Below are positions 1 through 7,773 of a stretch of DNA of 64,000 nucleotides, piece by piece. The stretch's first letter is position 1, and the number at the start of each line of letters is the position of its first letter. This DNA comes from Actinomycetota bacterium (GTDB taxonomy: Bacteria > Actinomycetota > Nitriliruptoria > Nitriliruptorales > JAHWKO01), in contig JAHWKW010000013.1 of assembly GCA_019347675.1 (NCBI GenBank), positions 1 through 64,000 of the forward strand. The letters are read 5' to 3'. The position numbers and the translations under genes were made by a program. The notes beneath the pieces were generated by a model. That model ran no database searches. It was not told the DNA's origin and was given only the letters and a program-made list of their open reading frames with translations.

Positions 1-116
1 AGCTCGATCGCCACCGTCGGTCGCCCCGCACGCCCCATGCCAGCTCCTGGTCGCCACCATCAGCCCGTCACAGGGAATCTACACCCGCCCAGCCATTATT
101 TACCGTATTTAGCGGA

Positions 117-2368
117 CGGCACACTAGGTGGTTGGTGTTTTTCGCGCGGGTAGCGCGACTGGGCGGGCTGGTCTGGGAGAATGACATCGGTGTCGTTCTC
201 GCGGAAGGTCGTGGTGTGACGTTGGGGTTGGCGGAGCGGCAGGGCGATCTGCTGGACGAGGTGACACGGTTCTGCGACGGGGCGGTGGCCGAGGACTCGG
301 TGTTCTGGCTGTTGCATCGCGAGCGGGACAACCTGTTTCCTGACGAGTTCTTCGCTGATCTGTTCACTTCGAGGGGGCGCCGGTCGGTGCCCCCGTCGAT
401 CGTGGCGACGGTGATCGTGCTGCAGAAGCTGGGGGGCCTGTCCGATCGCGAGGCGGTGGAGCGGTTCACCTACGACGCTCGCTGGCGGTACGCGGCGGGG
501 GTGGGCGGCTGGGATCGGGGTCCGACCGGTTTCGCGCACACGGTGTTGGTGGACATGCGCGCCCGGCTGCGCGCGTCGGACGATCCGGACCGGATCAAGC
601 GGGCCACGACCGAGGTGGCTGCGGACGCGGGGCTGTTGGGGTTGAAGCGGGCGTTGGACTCCGCGCCGTTGTTCGACGCGGTCGCCACGATGGACACGGT
701 GACGTTGGTGCGGTCGGCGATCCGGGGGCTGCTGCGCGCCTGCCCGTCGCAGCTGGCCGCCGAGGTCCGCGCGGTGCTGGAACGTGACGACGACTATGTC
801 GCGGCCGGCAAGCCGCCGTGTGATTGGGATGACGCCGAGGCGCGCGAGCAACTGGTCGACGCGCTCATCCGCGACGGGCTGGCCGCGCTGGGGGTGCTCG
901 AAGACCGGGAGCTGCCGGCAGGGGTGATCGAAGCGGTGGAACTGCTGGCCACGGTGGTGGGCCAAGACGTCGAGCGGGGCGGCGACGGGGTGTTCCGCAT
1001 CGCGCGGAAGGTCGCCAAAGATCGGGTGATCTCCACGGTGGATCCCCAGGCCCGTCACGGCCACAAGTCCACGGCGCGCAAGTTCGACGGCTACAAGGGC
1101 CACGTCGCGGTGGATCCCGACAGCGAGATCATCACCCAGACCGCGGTCACCGCGGCCAACGTCGGTGACGCCGAAGCGACCGAGGTGCTGCTCACCGAGT
1201 TCACCGTCGCCTGCGCCCAGGACGCTGCGGCCGACGGCGACGACGCTGACCGGCCGGATGGCCCCGACACGACACACAACGGCGAAGCCGTCGCCGGTTC
1301 GCGCAACAACCACGCCGACGATGGCAACGACGACGGGCCGAGGGTGTACGGCGACGCCGCCTACGGCAGCGGGCAGAACCTGGCGCTGCTCGACAAGCTG
1401 GGTGCGGACGCGATGACCAAGGTCGCCGCGGCGACCGCGCCGGGCGGGCGGTTGCCCAAGGACCGGTTCGACATTGACCTGGACGCCGCCACGGTCACCT
1501 GCCCCGCCGGGCAAAGCGCGCCGTTGCGGTTCGCGGCCAACGGGCACGGCGTCGCCGCGTTCGGTAAGCGGTGCGTGGAGTGCCCGCTGCGCCAGCAGTG
1601 CACCGCATCGGCGCGCGGTCGCAACGTCAACGTCGGCCCCTACGAGGCGCTGCTGGCCGCCGCGCGCGCCCGTCAACAAGACCCCCAATGGCAGGCCGAC
1701 TACGGCGCCAACCGACCCAAAGTCGAACGCCGGCTCGCGTACCTGCTGCGCCGCTGGCACGGCGGGCGCCGCGCCCGGGTGCGCGGCCGACAACGCGTCG
1801 CCCAAGACTGGGACCTCAACGCCGCCGCTCACAACCTGGCACGTCTCGCCGTCCTCGGCGTACGCAAAACCGCCATCGGATGGCATGCAGCAGCCGCATG
1901 AAAACGAGCAGACAGCCGCAGACGTCCCGGCCAGGGCATTCCACGGCTCAACCCCGCGCCCTCGAAGCCGTGCCCCCCAAGTCGGGTTCGCTCCCGGCCG
2001 CCCACCGGGCCGTCCCACCACGGACACACCAATGAGGCGGTCACTTCACACTGCTCGTTCCACACCAGCCACCTAGGGATCCCGCCACCGACCGGCGCGC
2101 GCTGACTCGACCGGCTGAGCCTGGGGCCAAGCGCCAAACGGACGGCGCGGCGTACGACGCCGATTTTCCCAAACAGAACCCCACACACGTTTGGGTGATG
2201 TGGGTAGGAACCTGTCCGGCGTGACGGACGCGCCATCGTGTCCCACCAACCACGCGCAACCGACCCCGTGACACCATCGTGACACCATGAGATCGGGAAC
2301 ACCACGACACAGTGGGTGACCATCCGGCATTACACCGATGTGTTTCCGCAGGTCAGCGGCACACTAGG
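117..2368 (+). mobile_element. Insertion sequence (IS1182-like), boundaries tentative
   Basis: A 12-base direct repeat, CGGCACACTAGG, occurs at 117-128 and at 2357-2368 and brackets the transposase gene. An imperfect inverted pair, GTGGTTGGTG at 128-137 and its complement at 2244-2253, lies just inside. An AT-rich patch at 93-113 precedes the gene and is unusual for this GC-rich sequence. Neither signal alone proves the ends. The 12-base repeat could be a target duplication, or a repeat of the larger integrated element. Confidence 0.35.
216..1901 (+). CDS. IS1182-family (DDE) transposase
   Basis: Catalyses cut-and-paste movement of an insertion sequence. The N-terminal third has the IS1182/IS5-like helical domain with EFFADLF, then GGLSDREAVERF. 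The centre carries the RNase H-like fold: ATMDTVTL, KFDGYKGHVAVD (first acidic residues) and VYGDAAYGSGQN (second Asp). A Cys cluster (KRCVECPLRQQC) and a C-terminal ERRLAYLLRRWHGGRRARVRG segment match the usual 'KCRYCPLR ... ERKFAELKRWHGLRRARYRG' layout of the family. The reading frame is open back to a TTG at 132, but the GTG at 216 has a GGAAGG ribosome site nearby and gives a family-like N terminus, so it is preferred. A low-complexity Asp/Asn-rich insert (about 1215-1340) sits between the catalytic residues. The gene appears intact. Family level is confident; exact group less so. Confidence 0.85.
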   Translation: MTLGLAERQGDLLDEVTRFCDGAVAEDSVFWLLHRERDNLFPDEFFADLFTSRGRRSVPPSIVATVIVLQKLGGLSDREAVERFTYDARWRYAAGVGGWDRGPTGFAHTVLVDMRARLRASDDPDRIKRATTEVAADAGLLGLKRALDSAPLFDAVATMDTVTLVRSAIRGLLRACPSQLAAEVRAVLERDDDYVAAGKPPCDWDDAEAREQLVDALIRDGLAALGVLEDRELPAGVIEAVELLATVVGQDVERGGDGVFRIARKVAKDRVISTVDPQARHGHKSTARKFDGYKGHVAVDPDSEIITQTAVTAANVGDAEATEVLLTEFTVACAQDAAADGDDADRPDGPDTTHNGEAVAGSRNNHADDGNDDGPRVYGDAAYGSGQNLALLDKLGADAMTKVAAATAPGGRLPKDRFDIDLDAATVTCPAGQSAPLRFAANGHGVAAFGKRCVECPLRQQCTASARGRNVNVGPYEALLAAARARQQDPQWQADYGANRPKVERRLAYLLRRWHGGRRARVRGRQRVAQDWDLNAAAHNLARLAVLGVRKTAIGWHAAAA

Positions 2369-2400
2369 GGATGAGGCGACCCCAGCTGCCACCGGCTGTG
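1902..2400. other. Non-coding flank between transposase and tRNA fragment
   Basis: No credible gene is seen here; open frames are antisense or have no recognisable composition. The stretch holds the candidate right inverted repeat (2244-2253), a tandem GTGACACCAT pair (2268-2287) and the right copy of the 12-base direct repeat (2357-2368). These look like the terminal, non-coding end of an integrated element. Confidence 0.4.
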
Positions 2401-2457
2401 CACGGTTGAGGGCCGTGTCCCCGTAAGGGGGTGGGGGTTCAAGTCCCCCCTCTCGCA
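2401..2457 (+). other. 3' part of tRNA-Leu(GAG): integration (att) site remnant
   Basis: Bases 2401-2417 fold into a perfect anticodon arm: CACGG, loop TTGAGGG with anticodon GAG, CCGTG. A long variable arm with CCCCGTAAGGGG follows, then a perfect T-arm (GGGGG TTCAAGT CCCCC, 2433-2449), the 3' acceptor strand CTCTCGC (2450-2456) and discriminator A. The expected 5' acceptor strand GCGAGAG and a leucine D-arm are absent upstream. The break therefore lies at or just before the anticodon stem, where tyrosine integrases commonly cross over. The intact tRNA-Leu should be at the other end of the element, to the left of this window. Confidence 0.75.
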
Positions 2458-2872
2458 CTTCGCCGCTAGACCCCCTCTAGCGCCGCAGATATCGCACAAA
2501 TCGCCAGGACGCTCGCGAACTCTCTCAGTGGCGTTTTCGGTTTCCGTAACACCATCTTGACACGGTGCGCAACGGATGAGCGCGGGAGCCGGTTGAGGGG
2601 ATGGGGTCGCGCCTGTGGCGCCTTCGGTGTTCAGCGCGGCCACGGCGCGGGCGCGAAGGCGTTGGTGCACTGCTGTCGTGGCGCTTGGCGTCGTGCTGCC
2701 CGACCTCGAGCCCAAACCCCAGGTACTCGCCTTGGCGCAGCTCTGGTGGGGCCGTATGCGAGCACACGTCCGGATCGAAGTTGGCTCACCATCCATGCGT
2801 CTACGGTGACCGCCGAGCCCCCGGCCGGTCAGGCAGACTCGGGTCTTCCCTCGGGAACATGGAGGTACGGCG
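2458..2872. other. Intergenic region right of the att site
   Basis: No gene can be supported. Bases 2546-2565 repeat, at 17 of 20 positions, the GTGACACCAT tandem found at 2268-2287 on the other side of the tRNA fragment. These may be integrase arm sites or remnants. The end (2861-2865, GGAGG) is the ribosome site of the next gene. Confidence 0.4.
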
Positions 2873-3358
2873 ATGGCCAGCGAGGTGGAGGAGACACCGC
2901 TTCCAGGTGTGGGAATGCGCTACAGCTTCGTCGCATCGAGCGGCGCCCGGGTGTCGGTCCTGCACCACCGCTCCGGCCGACATCAGGTGTTCGTGGGTGA
3001 CCCTGGCGATCCGGACGCATTCCGGTTGGCGGTCGAACTCGATGACGATGACAGCCGCGTCCTCGCGGAGCTGCTGGGTGCCTCGCGGGTCGTGCGAGAG
3101 ATCGATCGGCTCCAGCAGTCGGTTGCTGGCCTGTCGATCGAATGGCTGCGGATCCCTCCCGACACCCGAGCGGCGGGTCGCACGATCGGCGACCTGGAGA
3201 TCCGTTCGTCCACGGGCGTCACGGTGGTCGCTGCCCTGCGTGGAGGCGAAGCGCTCCCGGTACCAGGCCCTGACTTCCTCATCGAGTCGGGTGACACGCT
3301 GGTCGTGATGGGCCGCCCTGATGCCATCCGGCGGGCTGATGCGCTGCTGCGCGGCTGA
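2873..3358 (+). CDS. khtT: KhtT-type regulatory subunit of a cation/proton antiporter
   Basis: A soluble 161-residue protein that gates the membrane antiporter encoded immediately downstream. Residues 9-75 match the KhtT N-terminal domain (LPGVGMRYSF, then LHHRSGRHQVFV and a helical LAELLG segment). Residues 85-161 are a TrkA-C/RCK-C domain (GRTIGDLEIRSSTGV ... GDTLVVMGRPDAIRRADALL). This domain binds nucleotides such as c-di-AMP in relatives, which is family knowledge and not visible here. The start has GGAGG seven bases upstream. The next gene begins two bases after its stop, so the two are co-transcribed and probably form the antiporter complex. Confidence 0.88.
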   Translation: MASEVEETPLPGVGMRYSFVASSGARVSVLHHRSGRHQVFVGDPGDPDAFRLAVELDDDDSRVLAELLGASRVVREIDRLQQSVAGLSIEWLRIPPDTRAAGRTIGDLEIRSSTGVTVVAALRGGEALPVPGPDFLIESGDTLVVMGRPDAIRRADALLRG

Positions 3359-3360
3359 CG

Positions 3361-4503
3361 ATGGACACGGCGACTCTGCTACTCGAGCTCGGGGCGGTGC
3401 TGCTCGTGCTAGCCGTGGCTGCACGGATCGCCCTTCGGTTCGGCCTGTCGCCGATCCCGCTGTACCTACTGACCGGGCTCGCACTGGGCGAAGGTGGTCT
3501 GTACCCGGTCCTGACTGCCGAGAGCTTCATCACACCCGCCGCCGAGATCGGCGTCATCCTGCTGCTGTTGCTGCTCGGACTGGAGTACAGCCCTCAGGAG
3601 CTAACCGCTGGTCTGCGGACCGGCTGGCGGCTGTCGATCGTCGACCTGCTCGCCAACTTCACCCCGGGGCTGCTCGCCGGGACCATGCTCGGCTGGGGCG
3701 CCCCGGCCTCCCTCGTGCTCGGCGGTGTGACCTACATCTCCTCATCCGGGATCGCCGCCAAACTCATCGACGACCAGCAATGGCTGGCCAACCGTGAGAC
3801 CCCGCTCGTGCTGTCGGTCTTGGTCGCCGAGGACCTGGTGATGGCCGTCTACCTCCCGCTGCTGGGAGGCGTCCTCGCAGGTGGGAGCGTCCTGGCCGTG
3901 GGCGGATCCGTGACCGTCGCGCTGGCCGTGGCCGGGCTGGCCCTGTTGGTCGCGTTCCGCTACGGGCACACCATCAGCCAGTCCCTGGCCTCGCCCTCGG
4001 GTGAAGCGCTGCTCCTCAGCGTGATGGGGCTCACGCTGGTCGTGGCAGGACTCGCAGAGCAACTGCACATCTCCGCAGCGGTGGGTGCGTTCCTCGTCGG
4101 GATCGCCCTGTCGGGCCCGGTGCAAGAGCGTGTCCACGGCCTACTCCAACCCGTGCGGGACCTGTTCGCCGCCAGCTTCTTCGTGCTGTTCGGACTATCG
4201 GTCGACCCCCGCAACATCCCACCGGTCCTCGCCGCCGCCGCCGCTCTCGCTCTGGTCACCGCAGCGACCAAGATGGCGGGGATCTGGTGGGGAGCAGCAC
4301 GCGCGGGCATCGGCCCCAGAGGACGCCGACGCGCCGCCTCCGTCCTCGTCGCGCGCGGCGAATTCTCCATCGTCATCGCCGAGATCGGCGTGGCCGCCGG
4401 CATCGAGCCCCGCCTCGGCCCGCTCGCCACAGCCTACGTTCTACTGCTCGCCATCACCGGTCCGGTCATCACTCGCAGCGCTGGCCAACCGGCAAGGCTG
4501 TGA
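3361..4503 (+). CDS. khtU: CPA2-family cation/proton antiporter (KhtU-like)
   Basis: An integral membrane antiporter of 380 residues, about the family length, exchanging K+ (or Na+) for H+. About eleven hydrophobic segments run through the protein. Family signatures include PLYLLTGLALG, LLLLLLGLEY, the TYISSSGIAAKLI segment and VLVAEDLVMAVYLPLL, where the acidic pair is expected to bind the cation. The protein stops after the membrane domain, with no C-terminal RCK domain. This fits the regulatory domain being supplied in trans by the upstream KhtT-like protein. Confidence 0.88.
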   Translation: MDTATLLLELGAVLLVLAVAARIALRFGLSPIPLYLLTGLALGEGGLYPVLTAESFITPAAEIGVILLLLLLGLEYSPQELTAGLRTGWRLSIVDLLANFTPGLLAGTMLGWGAPASLVLGGVTYISSSGIAAKLIDDQQWLANRETPLVLSVLVAEDLVMAVYLPLLGGVLAGGSVLAVGGSVTVALAVAGLALLVAFRYGHTISQSLASPSGEALLLSVMGLTLVVAGLAEQLHISAAVGAFLVGIALSGPVQERVHGLLQPVRDLFAASFFVLFGLSVDPRNIPPVLAAAAALALVTAATKMAGIWWGAARAGIGPRGRRRAASVLVARGEFSIVIAEIGVAAGIEPRLGPLATAYVLLLAITGPVITRSAGQPARL

Positions 4504-4519
4504 TCGGCCAGAACAGCGC

Positions 4520-4747
4520 GTGATCCCCGCACTCGTGGCTGCGGGTCTGATGACGCTCGCTTCGCCTGCCACCCCGGCCCGGGCGCTGGCAGGCCATCCG
4601 GGGCATCGCATGGTGGTCGTGGCGGCCGCGGCGATCGCGCTCAGCGGGTGGTGCCTGCCGGGGTCATCTCGGCGTTGTCCTGACCCGGCCGGCGACCGCA
4701 CGGTCAGGATCCGAAGGTCAGACCACCCCGGTCGTCACTCCTGGTGA
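4520..4747 (+). CDS. Possible small membrane protein (doubtful)
   Basis: A GTG-initiated frame of 75 codons begins 17 bases after khtU. It has an N-terminal Ala-rich stretch (VAAGLMTLASPATPARALAG), a second hydrophobic segment (MVVVAAAAIALSGWCL) and an arginine-rich tail. No family was recognised and no convincing ribosome site is seen. It is listed because the gap would otherwise be empty. Confidence 0.2.
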   Translation: MIPALVAAGLMTLASPATPARALAGHPGHRMVVVAAAAIALSGWCLPGSSRRCPDPAGDRTVRIRRSDHPGRHSW

Positions 4748-4763
4748 ACCGTAGACTCCAAGG

Positions 4764-5201
4764 GTGCTCCAAGTGCAGATCATGGCTGCGATGCGTCGCA
4801 TGATGCGCCGCCACCAGGGACTGCCGGCCAGTGGCAGCAAGCTACCGATGTGGCGGCTCATCGCCGGGGAGATCGGCTGGGCGGGGCGGCAGCTGCTACA
4901 ACGCCCGTCGGTGCTCGTCGCGCTCGTCGTGGGTTTCGCGGCGACGCTGAGCGTCCTCGGTGCCGCCGCTCCCGGACCGGTCCTTACGATCCCGTGGCGA
5001 GTCCTCACGGCCATCACCGCTGGATGGCTCGTCGCTTCCGCGGTGCGCGGGATCCAGGTGGCGCGCGCGCACGGCGACGAGCCGGCAAACCGGGCAGGCG
5101 AACAGCGACCAGTGTTGGGTGCCGCGGTGATCAGCGGCGGTCTCGCGGTCGCGGTCCTGACGATCTGGCTGGCTGTGTGGTTGGTCGCGTGGGTGACCTG
5201 A
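4764..5201 (+). CDS. Membrane protein of unknown function
   Basis: A 145-residue protein with a basic, Met-rich N terminus (MAAMRRMMRRHQG, from an internal ATG at 4782) followed by about three membrane spans (VLVALVVGFAATLSVLGAA, LTAITAGWLVASAV, ISGGLAVAVLTIWLAVWLVAW). No family was recognised. A TAGACT -10-like hexamer at 4752-4757 ends six bases before the GTG at 4764, so the mRNA may be leaderless and this start is kept. It lies alone downstream of the antiporter pair. Confidence 0.6.
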   Translation: MLQVQIMAAMRRMMRRHQGLPASGSKLPMWRLIAGEIGWAGRQLLQRPSVLVALVVGFAATLSVLGAAAPGPVLTIPWRVLTAITAGWLVASAVRGIQVARAHGDEPANRAGEQRPVLGAAVISGGLAVAVLTIWLAVWLVAWVT

Positions 5202-5692
5202 TCCTCACCGACGTCACCATCAGGCCAGCATTCGACCCCCTGCGCAAATCGCCTACAGCCACTGGCCGTGCCCTGCCTGCGGAAACACCCAGCCACTCCG
5301 GCAGATGTGTTCCGCGTCAGAGTTCACCGACGTCTCGCAAGGCGTCTTCATCGACGAGAGCGGCTCGACCGCCGAGCAGCGCACCGAAGAAGGAGACGGC
5401 CACATTCCCCCGGCGGACACACCGGTCCAGATGCGCAACCCGGAGCGAACAGCCTGCAGCGTTCCTTTTCTGGTTCGTCGTCGATCCCGAACAGTCATTC
5501 GCGCCAGAAGCAGGCCTCAACCAGTGACCGGGCGTTCGTGACGCATCGTCACCCGCGCAAGGGGATCGAAGGATCGCCGCAAGCCGACGAAGACGCCGCC
5601 CAGAACGGGTTCACAGGAAGAGGCACGCGGTGGGAACGGCGCTGCGGCGGCCCGTTAGGGTCGGCGTCGACAGCGATCGGATGGAGGACCGA
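5202..5692. other. Intergenic region with possible degraded gene
   Basis: No intact gene is supported. One plus frame reads through WPCPACGNTQPLRQMC (about 5260-5310), a zinc-ribbon-like CPxCG sequence. It has no upstream ATG/GTG/TTG before a stop and carries no recognisable domain afterwards, so it may be a decayed remnant or chance. The end of the region holds GGAGG (5683-5687), which sets the start of the next gene. Confidence 0.3.
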
Positions 5693-6157
5693 ATGGGACT
5701 GAACCTCGGGGACCTGTCACTGTCGAGCCCGGCGTTCGACAACGGCGGCCCGATCCCCCGGCGGCACACCAGCGAAGGCGAGGACGTCTCCCCAACCGTG
5801 GAGTGGAGCAACGTCCCCGACGGGACGAGCGAGTTGGTGCTCGTGTGCCACGACCCGGATGCGCCCCTCGTCCGCGGCTTCACGCACTGGGTCGTGCACG
5901 GCATCCCCGCGTCGGCAAGCGGGATCGGGGAGGGGGGCGGCGGCCAGTTCACTGAAGGCCAGAACGACTTCGGCAACGCTGGCTACAACGGCCCAGCACC
6001 GCCCGAGGGCCACGGCCCGCACCACTACTACTTCTGGCTGTACGCGCTCGACACTGGTCTCGACGCGGGCCCTGGCCTCACGCGCGAGCAGCTGCTGGAC
6101 CGCATCGAGGGGCACGTGATCGAGCAGGCGCGACTGGTCGGCACCTACGAACGCTGA
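5693..6157 (+). CDS. YbhB/YbcL (PEBP, Raf-kinase-inhibitor-like) protein
   Basis: A 154-residue phosphatidylethanolamine-binding-protein fold of the bacterial YbhB/YbcL class, usually cytosolic with no settled bacterial role. Signatures are [15 protein letters not shown], the HDPDAP ligand-pocket motif followed by [11 protein letters not shown], and [23 protein letters not shown]. The ATG at 5693 is chosen because GGAGG lies five bases upstream; in-frame starts at 5630 and 5681 give extensions foreign to the family. It is followed after 13 bases by msrB, likely in one transcript. Confidence 0.88.
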   Translation: MGLNLGDLSLSSPAFDNGGPIPRRHTSEGEDVSPTVEWSNVPDGTSELVLVCHDPDAPLVRGFTHWVVHGIPASASGIGEGGGGQFTEGQNDFGNAGYNGPAPPEGHGPHHYYFWLYALDTGLDAGPGLTREQLLDRIEGHVIEQARLVGTYER

Positions 6158-6170
6158 AGGGGGGAACGAC

Positions 6171-6569
6171 GTGACCGAGCGTGTCGAGCTCACCGAGGCT
6201 GAGTGGCGCGAGCGCTTGAGCGCCGAGCGCTACCACGTGTTGCGCGAGAAGGGGACCGAACCGCCCTTCTCCGGCGAGTACCACGGCAGCAAGGTGGCGG
6301 GGACCTACGGCTGTGCGGCGTGCGGTCAGCCCTTGTTCGACTCGGACGCCAAGTACGACTCCGGGACCGGATGGCCCAGCTTCTGGGAGCCGCTCGACGA
6401 CTCTGCGGTCCGCCTCGAGGACGACCACAGCCACGGGATGACCCGCACGGAGGTGCTGTGCACCGCCTGTGACTCCCACCTCGGTCACGTGTTCCCCGAC
6501 GGCCCGCCACCCACGGGTCTGCGGTACTGCATCAACTCGCTGGCGTTGGAGGTCCAAGCCGACGGCTGA
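6171..6569 (+). CDS. msrB: Peptide-methionine (R)-S-oxide reductase MsrB
   Basis: Reduces R-methionine sulfoxide in oxidised proteins in the cytosol. The whole 132-residue protein is one SelR domain. Zinc ligands are two CxxC pairs, C48/C51 (CAACGQPLF) and C97/C100 ([12 protein letters not shown]). The catalytic cysteine is C120 in GLRYCINS, and GTGWPSFW forms the substrate pocket. The GTG start has AAGGGGGG just upstream. The single catalytic Cys and zinc site are complete, so the enzyme should be active. Confidence 0.95.
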   Translation: MTERVELTEAEWRERLSAERYHVLREKGTEPPFSGEYHGSKVAGTYGCAACGQPLFDSDAKYDSGTGWPSFWEPLDDSAVRLEDDHSHGMTRTEVLCTACDSHLGHVFPDGPPPTGLRYCINSLALEVQADG

Positions 6570-6662
6570 ATCGGCGGCCATCTGTGCAGAGTCGTTCCCG
6601 CCGACGGGAAGAGGGTGTGACACGGTCGGTACCGTGCCGTCAGGCAACGAGGAGGCCTCACC

Positions 6663-7736
6663 ATGCGCGTGGTGATCACCGGGGCGACGGGCAACGTCGG
6701 CACGAGCTTGATCGACGTCCTCGGCCACGAGGACCAGGTCACGTCGATCGTCGGGCTGGCCCGACGCCCGCCGGCATGGCAGCCGGCCAAGACGAGGTGG
6801 GGCCGCGCCGACGTCACCAAGGACGATCTGTCCACCTACTTCGACGCCGCCGACGTGGTGGTTCACCTCTCGTGGATCTTCCAGCCCACCCGCGATCCGC
6901 TGGCGACCTGGCGGACCAACGTCCTGGGCAGCATCCGGGTCTTTGAGGCGGTGTCCGAGGCGACGGTCCCCGCGCTCGTCTACGCATCGTCGGTCGGTTC
7001 CTACTCGCCGGGCCCGCAACACGACCGCGTGGACGAGTCCTGGCCGACCCACGCCCTGCCGACCGCCGCCTACGGGCGCGAGAAGTCGTACGTCGAACGA
7101 CTGCTGGACACCTTCGAACGCGACCACCCGGAGACCCGTGTGGTCCGCCTCCGCCCCGGGTTCATCTTCAAGCGCGAGTCGGCGGCCGAACAGCGCCGCC
7201 TGTTCGTGGGACCGCTGCTGCCCAACCGCCTCGCCCGCCCCGACCTGATCCCGATCGTGCCTGATCTGCCCGGCCTGCGGCTCCAGGCGCTGCATACCCG
7301 CGACGCTGCAGAGGCCTACCGTCTCGCGATCGTCCGCGACGTGCGTGGCCCGTTCAACATCGCCGCCGAACCCGTGCTCGACCCTCCGGCGCTCGCAGAA
7401 CTCTTCGACGCTCGTCCGGTCAAGATGCCCGTCGGCGCGCTGAGGGCGGCGATGTCGGCGGCGTGGCGCCTGCACCTGATCCCGGCCAGTCCCATGCTGT
7501 TCGACCTCGCGCTCAGCCTCCCGGTCATGGACACCACCCGCGCCCGCACCGAGCTGGGCTGGGAGCCGTCTCGCACCTCCCAGGAAGCCATCCGCGAAAT
7601 GATGGAGGGCCTGCGCGAAGGCGCCGGGATGGACACGCCCCCGCTGCATCCAAAGTCGGGCGGGAAGCTGCGGCAACGCGAGATCGCCACGGGGATCGGC
7701 GAGCGCGCCCGCGCCCGACCCGACGTCGGCCGGTGA
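6663..7736 (+). CDS. NAD-dependent epimerase/dehydratase (extended SDR)
   Basis: A 357-residue extended short-chain dehydrogenase. The Rossmann nucleotide-binding motif is at the N terminus (VVITGATGNVGTS). An acidic turn and DVVVHLSW follow, then the catalytic YGREK (about residues 140-144) after the SSVGSY serine region. The C-terminal half (PGFIFKRESAAEQRRLFVGPLLP, then a DAAEAYRLAIV segment and a terminal helix with TELGWEPSRTSQEAI) is typical of sugar-nucleotide epimerase relatives. Substrate is unknown. GAGGAGGCC before the ATG is a good ribosome site. Confidence 0.85.
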   Translation: MRVVITGATGNVGTSLIDVLGHEDQVTSIVGLARRPPAWQPAKTRWGRADVTKDDLSTYFDAADVVVHLSWIFQPTRDPLATWRTNVLGSIRVFEAVSEATVPALVYASSVGSYSPGPQHDRVDESWPTHALPTAAYGREKSYVERLLDTFERDHPETRVVRLRPGFIFKRESAAEQRRLFVGPLLPNRLARPDLIPIVPDLPGLRLQALHTRDAAEAYRLAIVRDVRGPFNIAAEPVLDPPALAELFDARPVKMPVGALRAAMSAAWRLHLIPASPMLFDLALSLPVMDTTRARTELGWEPSRTSQEAIREMMEGLREGAGMDTPPLHPKSGGKLRQREIATGIGERARARPDVGR

Positions 7737-7773
7737 GGCGGGCGACCCGGCGCGGGGACCGACGGAGGCGCCG

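Noticed and set aside
96-2027. A 643-codon minus-strand frame across the transposase
   Set aside because: It is the mirror of the transposase in GC-rich DNA and has no recognisable motif, whereas the plus-strand frame has the catalytic set.
2353-2796. A minus-strand frame containing 'RGDLNPHPLTG'
   Set aside because: This peptide is the typical translation of a tRNA-Leu 3' half in reverse and marks the tRNA remnant, not a protein.
5305-5541. A 78-codon frame starting in the MCSASEF segment
   Set aside because: It has no ribosome site and no relative was recognised. The CPACG segment lies upstream of its only start codon.
6078-7676. A 532-codon minus-strand frame antisense to the epimerase and msrB
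   Set aside because: Both plus-strand genes have full motifs; the antisense reading has none.
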